64,000 nt of DNA from contig NZ_JACOPP010000010.1 in NCBI RefSeq assembly GCF_014287895.1, positions 1-64,000 on the forward strand. Reading direction: 5' to 3'. Source of the DNA: Lawsonibacter hominis (GTDB taxonomy: Bacteria; Bacillota; Clostridia; Oscillospirales; Oscillospiraceae). The notes beneath the pieces are model-generated. The model worked only from the letters and a program-made list of their open reading frames with translations. It was not told where the DNA came from and searched no databases. Below, in pieces: positions 15,973-24,408 of the stretch. The stretch's first letter is position 1. Each line of letters opens with the position of its first letter. Made by a program: the position numbers and the translations under genes.

Positions 15973-17157
15973 TCATTCCAACAGTCCGGACACCAGGGGC
16001 GAGAGCATCAGCAGCGTATCCGCCAGCAGCTCCTGCTCCAGCGCGCCGTCCAGGTCCCAGGGCGTATCCGCCGGGGACAGGATGACGGCGTTGGTGGCCG
16101 CGTCCCACTTCACATCGATGCCCAGCGCCTCCGCCACAAAGCGGATGGGCACCATCGTGCGCTGATGGACCGCGCTGGGGTCCCCGGAAAATTCGGCCGG
16201 GGCGTCCATGGAAAACGGCGCTGCGTCCACCGTATATTCCAGGCTGCCCACCGTCATGCGGACCGTCTTCCCGTCCCGCCGGATGACCACCGTCCGGGTC
16301 TCGTTCTCCCAGCCCACATCGGCGCCCAGGCGCTCCGCCACAAAACGGACGGGCACAAAGGTCCGCCCATCATGGGCATAGGCCGTCACGCCGGGCTCCC
16401 CCGGGTAAATCTCCTGACGGATTCCCTCCACCGAAGCGGCGGAATTTCCGATCTGGAGGATCACGGTGCCGTTCAGGCGTTCCGCCCGCGTCATGCTGCC
16501 GCCGGCCGCCGGCGTTCCCGGCTCCGCGGGGGGCTCCGGCGCCGCCACCTCCGTGACAGAGCTCGCGCCGGTCTCCTCCGGGAAGACGATCTCCAGCGTC
16601 ACCGGAGCGCTGACCCCGGCGTTCAGCACCGCGCCGCCCTCGGGCAAATACGCCTGCCATGCCTCCGTCTTGCCCCGGGCTGCAAGCCGGATCACCGCCG
16701 GGGCCGTCCCCGTCTTTTGAAAGCGGAAGGTGAACAGGTCCAGGCCGCCCTCCCCCACAACGGCCACGCCCGTCTGCGGCTGGGCGTCCACCGCCGCGCC
16801 CTGCCCCGGCGTTACATAGCCGGTGAAATCGATCAGTCCCCTTTCCGGATCGATGGCGGTGCCGATGGCGGCCATCCAGCCGTCATCCTCCGGTTGGGCA
16901 AAGGCGGAAAAGCGCTGGGTCTCCTGCCCGGAGGCGTCCACGGGGCGCACTGTGTCCCCGTCATACCAGAGCACGAACTGGAATGCGTTGAAAGCAGCGT
17001 TGTAAATGCGCATCGCTACGGTAAAGCAGCCGTCTGCGTCCGGTTTGCCCGCCTCCAGCAGGACACGGGCGCCGGAAGCCTCCGCCGCGCCGGCCGGCGC
17101 CAGCAGGCCCACCGCCAAACATACGGCCAGCAGCAATCCGAGCGTTCGTCTCTTCAT
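15973..17157 (-). CDS. Secreted cohesin-like protein with copper-amine-oxidase-N-type repeats
   Basis: 394 residues from ATG 17157, chosen for GGAGG 5-9 nt upstream and the signal peptide MKRRTLGLLLAVCLAVGLLA. Residues about 30-190 form a cohesin-like beta sandwich (FTVAMRIYN, FQFVLWYDGDTV, LDLFTFRFQ). After a Pro/Ala linker, residues about 225-375 match the copper amine oxidase N-terminal/stalk repeat (RTFVPVRFVAERLGADVGW and later RTMVPIRFVAEALGIDVKW), a common cell-wall-associated module in spore-forming Firmicutes. It is first in the operon, behind a strong sigma-A promoter and a structured leader. It probably provides a surface docking site; that is inference. Confidence 0.82.
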   Translation of the reverse strand: MKRRTLGLLLAVCLAVGLLAPAGAAEASGARVLLEAGKPDADGCFTVAMRIYNAAFNAFQFVLWYDGDTVRPVDASGQETQRFSAFAQPEDDGWMAAIGTAIDPERGLIDFTGYVTPGQGAAVDAQPQTGVAVVGEGGLDLFTFRFQKTGTAPAVIRLAARGKTEAWQAYLPEGGAVLNAGVSAPVTLEIVFPEETGASSVTEVAAPEPPAEPGTPAAGGSMTRAERLNGTVILQIGNSAASVEGIRQEIYPGEPGVTAYAHDGRTFVPVRFVAERLGADVGWENETRTVVIRRDGKTVRMTVGSLEYTVDAAPFSMDAPAEFSGDPSAVHQRTMVPIRFVAEALGIDVKWDAATNAVILSPADTPWDLDGALEQELLADTLLMLSPLVSGLLE

Positions 17158-17298
17158 TTCATTCCTCCTTCCCGCAGGTCCCGCTCTTTCTGTCCATTCC
17201 CCGGGGAATGGACGAAAGGGCCATGGCCCTTTCCGGCGCTCTGCGGCAGGGCGGCAGGGGTTTTTGCTCCCACTGCACCCGATTTTATTCCATTTTTG
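17158..17298 (-). other. Structured leader of the cohesin/dockerin operon
   Basis: The probable 5' leader, about 135 nt, carries two adjacent perfect palindromes: an 11-bp one at 17192-17213 and an 18-nt one at 17215-17232. Neither is followed by a minus-strand T-run, so they are not obvious terminators; they may affect RNA stability or bind a protein. No ORF with a ribosome binding site was seen in it. Confidence 0.5.
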
Positions 17299-17327
17299 AT
17301 TATAACCTTCCCATCCCCCCATTTCAA
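17299..17327 (-). promoter_or_regulatory. Strong sigma-A promoter of the surface-protein operon
   Basis: On the minus strand: TTGAAA (17327-17322), 17-nt spacer, TATAAT (17304-17299). It sits 142 nt upstream of the first start codon (17157). Confidence 0.8.
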
Positions 17328-17444
17328 GCTATAATTCCAAGAACCTGCAAAAGCAAAGCCTTAATTTTCCGTTTTTCCAGCCGGCGGCCGCAAAAACCAG
17401 GCGCATGGTCTTGTGCCTTCCAAATGAAACCATCTCTCCCGCCT

Positions 17445-17473
17445 GCATAGGCAAAAGAAACCTGCGGATACTA
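17445..17473 (+). promoter_or_regulatory. spoVT promoter: Sigma-G-like promoter upstream of spoVT
   Basis: GCATA (17445-17449), 17-nt spacer, GATACTA (17467-17473). The forespore sigma-G consensus is about GHATR-N17/18-CATWHTA, and only the first base of the -10 box deviates. spoVT is sigma-G dependent in Bacillus subtilis, so position and function agree. It lies 38 nt upstream of the ATG. Confidence 0.6.
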
Positions 17474-17510
17474 AGTGCCGTAACACTGAAACCGCAGGAG
17501 GAGTTTATAT

Positions 17511-18053
17511 ATGAAAGCGACTGGTATCGTGCGCCGTATCGACGACCTCGGGCGCGTGGTCATCCCCAAGGAGATCCGCAGGACGATGCGCATCCGCGAG
17601 GGCGACCCGCTGGAGATCTACACGGATAAGGATGGCGGCGTTATTTTCCGGAAATATTCCCTGATGGGCGGTCTGGGCGACTTCGCCGGTCAGATGTGCG
17701 AAACGCTCAACAAAACCACAGGTGAGATCGCGGTCATCACCGACCGGGACACCTGCATCGCCGTGGCGGGCACCGCCCGGCGGGAGCTGGCCGACAAGCG
17801 GGTCTCCACCGAACTGGAACAGATCATGGAGGGCCGTCAGATCTATCAGTATAAAGCGGGAGACAGCCCGCTGCCCATCTGTGAGGACGGGGACAAATAC
17901 CTGATCAACTGTGCCGCGCCCATCCTGTCCGAGGGCGATGTGCTGGGCTGCGTGCTCTTTGCCGGCACGGACAACGACATGAAAAACAACGAAACGCATT
18001 ATAAGCTGGTACAGACCATTGCAGGGTTTCTGGGACGCCATATGGAGGCCTGA
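17511..18053 (+). CDS. spoVT: Stage V sporulation protein T (AbrB-type forespore regulator)
   Basis: 180 residues, the usual SpoVT length. The N-terminal swapped-hairpin AbrB domain is seen as MKATGIVRRIDDLGRVVIPK, followed by KEIRRTMRIREGDPLEI. The rest is the GAF-like C-terminal domain (about 60-178) that shapes the tetramer. SpoVT tunes sigma-G-dependent genes late in spore formation. The ATG follows CAGGAGGAG. The gene stands alone between a sigma-G-like promoter and a bidirectional terminator. Confidence 0.95.
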   Translation: MKATGIVRRIDDLGRVVIPKEIRRTMRIREGDPLEIYTDKDGGVIFRKYSLMGGLGDFAGQMCETLNKTTGEIAVITDRDTCIAVAGTARRELADKRVSTELEQIMEGRQIYQYKAGDSPLPICEDGDKYLINCAAPILSEGDVLGCVLFAGTDNDMKNNETHYKLVQTIAGFLGRHMEA

Positions 18054-18067
18054 TCCCTCCCATAAAA

Positions 18068-18093
18068 AACGGCTGCCCTTCCGGGCAGCCGTT
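18068..18093. terminator. Bidirectional intrinsic terminator between spoVT and cbiP
   Basis: An 11-bp stem (18068-18078 paired with 18083-18093) with a TTCC loop. An A-run just before the stem gives a U-tract on the minus strand, and GTTTCG follows on the plus strand. It serves the convergent spoVT and cobalamin transcripts. Confidence 0.8.
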
Positions 18094-18116
18094 TCGCATT
18101 CCCGCCGTCCGCGGGC

Positions 18117-19586
18117 TCACTCCGCGCGGCCGTCGAGCACACGGTACACAAAGTCCAGATCCAGTCCGCCGCGCACTCCGTCGGCCAGCCGGTCATATTG
18201 CTGCTCCCGGTAAGCCCGCGCGTCGAAGCTGCCCAATCGGGCCGGGTCGGCGCCCTTGCGCGCGCACAGGACGCCCAGCACCGCATCCGCGATGCCGGGG
18301 GCGTCGAAAATACCGTGGAGGTAGCTGCCGTAGACGTTTCCGCCCCCCACCAGGATGGGCGCGCGTTCCGCTGCGCTGCGGCCCATGTGGATCTCGTAGC
18401 CCTCGTAGGCCATGCCGCTCAGGGGGGCGAGCAGCCCCTCCACCGGACCGAACACGCCCCTGGCCTGCGTCTGCTTCTTCTCCCCCCGGAAGAAGGTATC
18501 CACCGGCAACAGGCCCAGTCCGGCGGCCTGCGTGACCCCGGCGGCCTCCACGCCCTCCGGGTCGGATACGGTGCGGCCCAGCATCTGATAGCCCCCGCAC
18601 ACGCCAAACACCAGCGTTCCGGCGGCGGCGGCCTTTTGCACCGCCGCCTCCAGCCCGCTCTGGCGCAGCCAGAGCAGATCGGCGATGGTGCTCTTGGTGC
18701 CCGGAAGCAGGATCAGGTCCGGCTGATGCAGCTCCCGCACGCTGCCCACATAGCGCAGGGATACGTTTTCATACCGTTCGAAGGGGCTGAAATCGGTGAA
18801 GTTGGAAATGCGGGGCAGGCGGATGACCGCAATATCCACCAGCTTGCGGGCGGTGGCGCGGCAGAAGCGCTCAGTCAGGCTGTCCTCGTCGTCGATATCC
18901 ACGTGGAGATAGGGCACCACCCCCGCCACCGGAACGCCGCACAGCCGCTCCAGCTGCTCCAGTCCGGGCTGAAGGATGGCCCGGTCCCCCCGGAACTTAT
19001 TGACGATGGTCCCTTTGACCCGCCGGCGCTCCTCCCCGTCCAGCAGGGCGATGGTGCCGTAGAGCTGCGCGAACACGCCGCCCCGGTCGATGTCCCCCAC
19101 CAGCAGGACGGGGGCGTCCACCAGTTTGGCCAGGCCCATGTTGACGATGTCCTCCCGCTTGAGGTTGATCTCTGCCGGGCTGCCCGCGCCCTCGATGACG
19201 ATCACGTCGTATTCCGCCGCCAGGCTGTGGTAGGCCTCCAGCACGGCGGGGATGAACTCGTTTTTCCGGCGGTAATATTCCAGGGCCGTCATGTTCCCCA
19301 CCACCGCGCCGTTCACGATGACCTGACTGCCCATGTCGGTGGTGGGCTTGAGGAGGATGGGGTTCATGCGCACGTCGGGCGCGATGCCCGCCGCCTGCGC
19401 CTGGACCACCTGGGCCCGGCCCATCTCGCCGCCCGCAGCGGTGATGAAGGAATTGAGCGCCATATTCTGGCTCTTGAAAGGGGCCGCCCGCAGGCCGTCC
19501 TGCCGGAAAATGCGGCACAGCCCCGCCGCCAGCAGACTTTTGCCTGCGTTGGACATGGTCCCCTGGATCATAATGGTTCTGGCCAT
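18117..19586 (-). CDS. cbiP: Cobyric acid synthase (CbiP/CobQ)
   Basis: 489 residues. It amidates adenosylcobyrinic acid a,c-diamide at four side chains using glutamine and ATP. The N-terminal P-loop/synthetase domain opens with MIQGTMSNAGKSLLAAGLCR and has PFKSQNMALNS. The C-terminal class I glutaminase domain carries the nucleophile in FGVCGGYQMLG and a later GYEIHMG His. Length and motif order fit the family. It begins 1 nt after cobD and is the last gene of the riboswitch-controlled unit, ending at a terminator. Confidence 0.96.
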   Translation of the reverse strand: MARTIMIQGTMSNAGKSLLAAGLCRIFRQDGLRAAPFKSQNMALNSFITAAGGEMGRAQVVQAQAAGIAPDVRMNPILLKPTTDMGSQVIVNGAVVGNMTALEYYRRKNEFIPAVLEAYHSLAAEYDVIVIEGAGSPAEINLKREDIVNMGLAKLVDAPVLLVGDIDRGGVFAQLYGTIALLDGEERRRVKGTIVNKFRGDRAILQPGLEQLERLCGVPVAGVVPYLHVDIDDEDSLTERFCRATARKLVDIAVIRLPRISNFTDFSPFERYENVSLRYVGSVRELHQPDLILLPGTKSTIADLLWLRQSGLEAAVQKAAAAGTLVFGVCGGYQMLGRTVSDPEGVEAAGVTQAAGLGLLPVDTFFRGEKKQTQARGVFGPVEGLLAPLSGMAYEGYEIHMGRSAAERAPILVGGGNVYGSYLHGIFDAPGIADAVLGVLCARKGADPARLGSFDARAYREQQYDRLADGVRGGLDLDFVYRVLDGRAE

Positions 19587-19587
19587 A

Positions 19588-20646
19588 TCAAGCTTCCTTT
19601 CGGAGCGCGCTCAGGGCGCTCAGCAGGGTCTGATTTTCCTCATGCCGCCGCACGGCGATCCGGTACCAGCCCGCGTCCAGGCCGCGGTAATTGGAGCAGT
19701 CCCGGACCAGGATCCCCCGCTCCAGCAGGGCGTCCTTCAGGGGCAGCGGGCTGTAAAACAGCAGGTAGTTGGCCTGGGAGGGACAGACATACAGCCCCAG
19801 CTGCTCCAGCCCCGCCCGGAGGAAGGCCCGCTCGGCGCGGATGACCCGGCGGGTCCGGGCCAAAAAGGCGCTCTCCCCCAGGGCCGCCACCCCGGCGGCC
19901 TGGGCGGGGAGGGAGACATTCCAGGGCTGTACCGTGCGCCCCATGGCCCGGAGCAGCGCCCCGTCGGCGCTGAGGCAGTACCCCAGGCGCAATCCCGCCA
20001 TACCATAGCTTTTGGTGAATGCCTTCAGCAGGAACAGTCCCGGCTGCTCCGCCAGCAGGGGTTTGAGGGATGCGCTCCGCCCAGGGTCGGCCAGGTCCAG
20101 AAAGCATTCGTCCACAAACATGCGGATCTCCTTTTCCCGGCAGATGCAGCAGATCTCCGCCAGCAGGCCGGGCTCCACCAGCTGCCCGGTGGGGTTATTG
20201 GGATTGCAGAGGAAGACCACATCCCACGCCGCCTGCCGCAGCACCGGAAGGACCGCCTCCGTCAGGCGGAAGTCCGTGCAGCGGGAAAGGGTGTGGCGCT
20301 CCACCCCGCAGCCCGCCGCCGTCAGGGCCGCCGCATACTCGGAAAAGGTGGGGGCCAGCTCCAGCGCCCGCCGGGGACGCAGGGCGGCGCAGTAGGAGAA
20401 AATGAGCTCCGCGGCTCCGCAGCCGCAGAGCAGATATTTTTCCGGCACCTGCTCGTAATCCGCCAAAGCCCCGACCAGCGCCCGGCAGTAGGGGTCCGGA
20501 TAGCGGTCCAGGCAGGCGGCGGACTCCGCCACCGCCCGGCGCACCGCCTCCGGCGTGCCCAGGGGATTGGTGTTGGCGGAAAAATCCAGCGCCACGGGGC
20601 GGCCGTAGCGGTCGCCGCCGTGCGGGTTTCCGGTTTGGTAGAGCAT
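19588..20646 (-). CDS. cobD: L-threonine-O-3-phosphate decarboxylase-like PLP enzyme (CobD/CobC)
   Basis: 352 residues of the class I/II aminotransferase fold, histidinol-phosphate aminotransferase-like. Visible features are DFSANTNPLG at the N-terminus, FLCNPNNPTG, FVDECFLDL and the PLP lysine in KAFTKSYGMAGLRLGY. In cobalamin operons this family makes (R)-1-amino-2-propanol phosphate from threonine phosphate, the aminopropanol arm joined by CbiB. The start is ATG 20646 with GGGAAG upstream. It lies between cbiB (72 nt upstream) and cbiP, which supports the role over a histidine-pathway aminotransferase. Confidence 0.9.
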   Translation of the reverse strand: MLYQTGNPHGGDRYGRPVALDFSANTNPLGTPEAVRRAVAESAACLDRYPDPYCRALVGALADYEQVPEKYLLCGCGAAELIFSYCAALRPRRALELAPTFSEYAAALTAAGCGVERHTLSRCTDFRLTEAVLPVLRQAAWDVVFLCNPNNPTGQLVEPGLLAEICCICREKEIRMFVDECFLDLADPGRSASLKPLLAEQPGLFLLKAFTKSYGMAGLRLGYCLSADGALLRAMGRTVQPWNVSLPAQAAGVAALGESAFLARTRRVIRAERAFLRAGLEQLGLYVCPSQANYLLFYSPLPLKDALLERGILVRDCSNYRGLDAGWYRIAVRRHEENQTLLSALSALRKEA

Positions 20647-20718
20647 GGCGTCACTTCCCTGCGTTTCAAAATCAACGGCCGGATCGCTTTCTTCTCCCGG
20701 CACGGCTCCCACCCGGCG

Positions 20719-21696
20719 TTACAGGCGCCCCGCCAGCAGCGCCAACAGCGCCCGCAGCGCCGCGCTGCACAGCAGGGCCAGCAGCGCCGTCCCGTACATC
20801 AGCCGGCAGGCCCGGGGGATATCCGCGTGCTCGATCGCCCGCCGTTCGTCGCCGATGAAGGGCTTTTCGTGCCGCACGCCGTGGTACCATGCGTCCCCCG
20901 CCAGGCGCAGACCCAGCAGCCCCGCGCAGACCGACTCGGTCTGCGCGGAATTGGGACTGGCGTGGTTGTGCCGGTCCCGGCGGAAGATACGCCAGCCGCC
21001 GCCCACATCCAGTCCCAGCAGCCCCCCCGCCGCCAGCATCAGCAGCGCGGCCAGCCGCGCGGGGAGAAAATTCAGGACATCGTCCATTTTCGCGGGCACC
21101 AGCCCGATGTTGCGGTAAGGCGGCTCCACATAGCCCAGCATGGAATCCATCGTGTTGACCGCTTTATAGAAAAAGCCCAGCGGCGCGCCCCCCAGCGCCA
21201 GGAAAAAGAGGGGCGCCACCACGCCGTCGGAGGTGTTCTCCGCCACCGTCTCCACCGCGGCACGGGCGACGCCGGCCTCATCCAGCCGCTCGGTGTCCCG
21301 GCCCACGATCCAGGAGACGGCCCGGCGGGAGGCCTCCAAGTCCCCCGACTCCAGGGCGGTATAGACCTTCATGCTCTCCTCCCGCAGAGAGCGGACGGCC
21401 AGGATCTGCCAGCTCATCACGCTCTCCGCCGCCAGGGCCAGCCAAGGACTCACCCGGCGGCAGGCCCACAGCAGCAGCGCGGGGATCAGCAGGGACAGCC
21501 CCGCCGTCAGCACCCACAGCACGCCGCCCGCCCAGCGCTCTCCCGCCGCTGTTTGGGGGAAGCTCCGGCGCAGCATGCGCTCCAGCGCGGAGATCAGTTT
21601 CCCGATGAGCGCCACCGGATGGGGGACGCCCCGGGGATCCCCCAGCAGGAGATCCAGCCCAAAGCCGATCAGCAGGGCAGCGAGAGACCATCTCAT
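20719..21696 (-). CDS. cbiB: Adenosylcobinamide-phosphate synthase (CbiB), integral membrane
   Basis: 325 residues with several hydrophobic helices. The family motif GDPRGVPHPVALIGKLI is near the N-terminus, with DGVVAPLFF and AVNTMDSMLGY in the middle. CbiB joins aminopropanol phosphate to adenosylcobyric acid at the membrane. The ATG at 21696 overlaps the stop of the CbiJET fusion gene by 4 nt (ATGA), which fixes the start even though the frame is open further upstream. Confidence 0.95.
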   Translation of the reverse strand: MRWSLAALLIGFGLDLLLGDPRGVPHPVALIGKLISALERMLRRSFPQTAAGERWAGGVLWVLTAGLSLLIPALLLWACRRVSPWLALAAESVMSWQILAVRSLREESMKVYTALESGDLEASRRAVSWIVGRDTERLDEAGVARAAVETVAENTSDGVVAPLFFLALGGAPLGFFYKAVNTMDSMLGYVEPPYRNIGLVPAKMDDVLNFLPARLAALLMLAAGGLLGLDVGGGWRIFRRDRHNHASPNSAQTESVCAGLLGLRLAGDAWYHGVRHEKPFIGDERRAIEHADIPRACRLMYGTALLALLCSAALRALLALLAGRL

Positions 21697-23684
21697 GAAC
21701 AGGGCTCCTTTTGTTGAAAGGTGAAGAGGTAGATGGGGTTCTGAGCGCTCATCAGGTGGTAGCGCCCCGCCTTCCGATCCCGGGCCACCGTGAGGCAGAC
21801 CGCCTCGGTCTCCGTAAAGGGGAACGCGTCCCGGCAGGCGTTGAGCTCGGCCACCGACTCCAGGGTGACGGCGGCGGCCACGACGCGGGCGGCGGGGTTT
21901 TTCTCCCACACCAGCGCCAAGATCTCCCGGAGGTTGCCGGAGCTGCCGCCCAGGAACACATGGGTGGGGTCCTCCAGCGCCCGGCAGGCCTCCGGGGCCG
22001 TGCCGGGGACGATCTCCAGGTTTCCCGCCTGAAAGCGGGCGCGGTTCTCCTCCAGCAGCGCGCAGGCGTCCGCCCGGCGCTCGATGGCGTACACCCGGCC
22101 CCGCCGGGCCAGCCGGGCCATCTCGACGGACACCGAGCCGGTGCCTGCCCCCACGTCCCAGCACACCGCGTCCTCGGTGAGCCGGAGCTTGGACAGGCAC
22201 ACGGCGCGCACCTCGCTCTTGGTCATGGGCACCACGCCCTCTGCGCCGCCGCCCCGCTGAAAGGCCTCGTCGGGCAGGCCCGGGGTGACCACGCCCCGCC
22301 CGGCGGCGGCGTTTTCGATGAGCGCCACGCTGAGGGGGTGGTAGCGGCCCGCGGCCAGCTCGGCGGCGGAGCCGGTGGTGATGCGCTCGTCGGGGTAGCT
22401 CAGCCGCTCCCCCACGCTCACCCGCACCGCGCCCAGCCCGGCCTCCGCCAGCCGGCGGCAAAGGCGCGCCATGCCGTCCTCCCCGCCTACCAGGGCAAAC
22501 ACCCGGCGGTTGGCCGCCACGTCGGGCACGATGTCATGGTCGCGGCCGTGGACGCTGACCGGGACCACATCCTCATAGCCGGTGCCCAGCCGCGCGCAGA
22601 GGCAGACCAGGGAGCTCAGCCCCGGCAGCACCGTCACGTCCCACCCGCTCAGAAGGGGCAGCAGGCGCCGGGCGCCGCTGAAAAAGCCCACGTCCCCGGA
22701 CAGGGCCACCGCGAAGCGCAGCAGCTCCGGGTGGGCGCGGATCTGCGCGCAGATGGCCTGGGGCTCCACCGCCGCCAGCGCCGTCTGCCCCGGCGCGGCC
22801 ACCGCTTCCAGCATGCGCGGCGCGCCGATGACGCCGTCCGCCTCCCGCAGGGCGCGGCGCGCCTGCTCCGTCATGGCCGACGCTGCGCCCGGACCGATGC
22901 CCACCAGCGTCACCCGGGGGCGGTGGACCAGGCCAAAGCGGGCCCACAGCCTGCGCACCACCGCGTCAAAGGGCTCGCCCTCCCGCTGGGGCGGACGGCC
23001 CACGACCACCAGGGTGGCGCCCGTCTCCTCCGCCGCCGCGGCTTTTTCGGCAAATCCCCCGGCGGCGCCCGCCTCTTTCGTCACCAGAAAGCGTGCGCAG
23101 ACCGCCCGGAGCATGGCGGCGTTCCATTCCCGGGAAAAGGGGCCCTGCACGGCCAGGATGTGTCCCGGCTCCAGCCCCGCCGCCCGGCAGGCCTCCAGCG
23201 AGGCCGCCATGGGCAGCACCCGGGCATAGACCCGGCGGGCAAAGTCCGTCATGCCGCTGTAACGGGCCAGTTCCTTGCTGCCGGTGGTCAGCAGCACGTT
23301 GCCCGGCTTTCCCTCCAGATAAGCCGCCGCCGCCGCGCTGTCCGGCACAAAGACCGCCCCGGCCTGCGCCCCGCTCTCCGGACGCAGCAGGCGCAGGTAT
23401 TCCGTGCCCGCCGCCCGGCAGGCCGCGGCAATGTTTTCCGTCGCCACAGGGGCGTAGGGGTGGGTGGCGTCCACCACGCAGTCGAAGCCCTCCCGCCGGA
23501 AGAGCTCCTGCATCTCCTCCCGGGTCAGGGGCTGGGCGGAGACCGTCAGGTTCTCCCCCTCCGGCAGCAGGCTCCGGCCGTATTCCGTGGCTACGCAGAC
23601 GGTGACGGACACGCTCTGCCCGGCCAGCAGCTGGGCCAGCTTCCGCCCCTCGGTGGTACCGGCGAACAGGCACAGCTTACCCAT
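21693..23684 (-). CDS. cbiJET: Triple fusion: precorrin-6A reductase (CbiJ), C7/C5 methyltransferase (CbiE) and C15 methyltransferase/decarboxylase (CbiT)
   Basis: 663 residues in one uninterrupted frame. Residues 1-255 are CbiJ (FAGTTEGRKLA at the N-terminus, VDATHPYA, LLTTGSKEL), which reduces cobalt-precorrin-6A. Residues 257-458 are CbiE (VTLVGIGPGAASAMTEQA and LSGDVGFFSGARRL), the ring C5-methylating half. Residues 460-655 are CbiT (VPMTKSEVRAVCLSKL and the SAM loop DVGAGTGSVSVEM at 510-522), which methylates C15 and decarboxylates the C12 acetate. CbiE-CbiT fusion (CobL) is common; adding CbiJ in front is less so. It overlaps cbiH by 8 nt and cbiB by 4 nt. Confidence 0.94.
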   Translation of the reverse strand: MGKLCLFAGTTEGRKLAQLLAGQSVSVTVCVATEYGRSLLPEGENLTVSAQPLTREEMQELFRREGFDCVVDATHPYAPVATENIAAACRAAGTEYLRLLRPESGAQAGAVFVPDSAAAAAYLEGKPGNVLLTTGSKELARYSGMTDFARRVYARVLPMAASLEACRAAGLEPGHILAVQGPFSREWNAAMLRAVCARFLVTKEAGAAGGFAEKAAAAEETGATLVVVGRPPQREGEPFDAVVRRLWARFGLVHRPRVTLVGIGPGAASAMTEQARRALREADGVIGAPRMLEAVAAPGQTALAAVEPQAICAQIRAHPELLRFAVALSGDVGFFSGARRLLPLLSGWDVTVLPGLSSLVCLCARLGTGYEDVVPVSVHGRDHDIVPDVAANRRVFALVGGEDGMARLCRRLAEAGLGAVRVSVGERLSYPDERITTGSAAELAAGRYHPLSVALIENAAAGRGVVTPGLPDEAFQRGGGAEGVVPMTKSEVRAVCLSKLRLTEDAVCWDVGAGTGSVSVEMARLARRGRVYAIERRADACALLEENRARFQAGNLEIVPGTAPEACRALEDPTHVFLGGSSGNLREILALVWEKNPAARVVAAAVTLESVAELNACRDAFPFTETEAVCLTVARDRKAGRYHLMSAQNPIYLFTFQQKEPCS

Positions 23685-24408
23685 GGCGGTACCCCCTGGG
23701 GGTGACCAGCCGCCCGCCGATCACCCGGGTGGTGCTGTTGCCGATGAAGACGGTGCAGAACATGTCGGCGGGGTAGTCCGCCAGCTCCTCCAGGGTCAGC
23801 ACCATGCCGCTTTCCCCGTCCCGGCCGATGCTGCGGGCCACGCCGCAGGGCCGCTCCGGCGGCAGGCGGCGCAGCAGGATCCCGCAGGCGCGGCGCAGAT
23901 GCTCGGGCCGCCCATGGCTGGCCGGGTTGTAGAGGACGATGGACAGGTCCCCTGCTGCGGCGGCCTCCAGCCGCGCCTCAATGGCCGGCCAGGGGGTCAG
24001 CCGGTCGCTGAGGCTGATCACGGCAAAATCGTGGGTCAGCGGCGCACCCAGCACCGCCGCGCCGCTGCACGCCGCCGTCAGTCCGGGCACCACCGCGATC
24101 TCCGGTGCGGAACGCTCCCCCCGCAGCTCGTAGACCAGGGCCGCCAGGCCGTACACGCCGCTGTCCCCGGAGCAGACGAGGGCGGTCTCCTTCCCGCGCT
24201 CCGCCAGCTCCAGCGCCATGCGGCAGCGTTCGCTCTCCCGTGTCATGGGGGTGGTGTAAAATTCCTTGTCCGGGTAGCGCGGGCGGACCAAGTCCACATA
24301 GACGTGATAGCCCACGATCGCCCGGCTGGCCTGCAGGGCCCTGTGGGCCCGCAGGGTCATATTGTCCGCGTCTCCCGGGCCGATGCCCACTACCGTCAGT
24401 TTAGCCAA
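23677..24408 (-). CDS. cbiH: Cobalt-precorrin-3B C17-methyltransferase (CbiH/CobJ)
   Basis: 243 residues of the tetrapyrrole methylase fold: VVGIGPGDADNMTLRA at the N-terminus, VCSGDSGVYGLA, VPGLTAACSGAAVLGAPLTHD, and the CbiH-typical end IGNSTTRVIGGRLVTPRGY. It methylates C17 with ring contraction. It starts with TTG at 24408, supported by GGGAGG 6 nt upstream and the 8-nt overlap with cbiG. Its own stop overlaps the start of the CbiJET gene. Confidence 0.94.
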   Translation of the reverse strand: MAKLTVVGIGPGDADNMTLRAHRALQASRAIVGYHVYVDLVRPRYPDKEFYTTPMTRESERCRMALELAERGKETALVCSGDSGVYGLAALVYELRGERSAPEIAVVPGLTAACSGAAVLGAPLTHDFAVISLSDRLTPWPAIEARLEAAAAGDLSIVLYNPASHGRPEHLRRACGILLRRLPPERPCGVARSIGRDGESGMVLTLEELADYPADMFCTVFIGNSTTRVIGGRLVTPRGYRHG

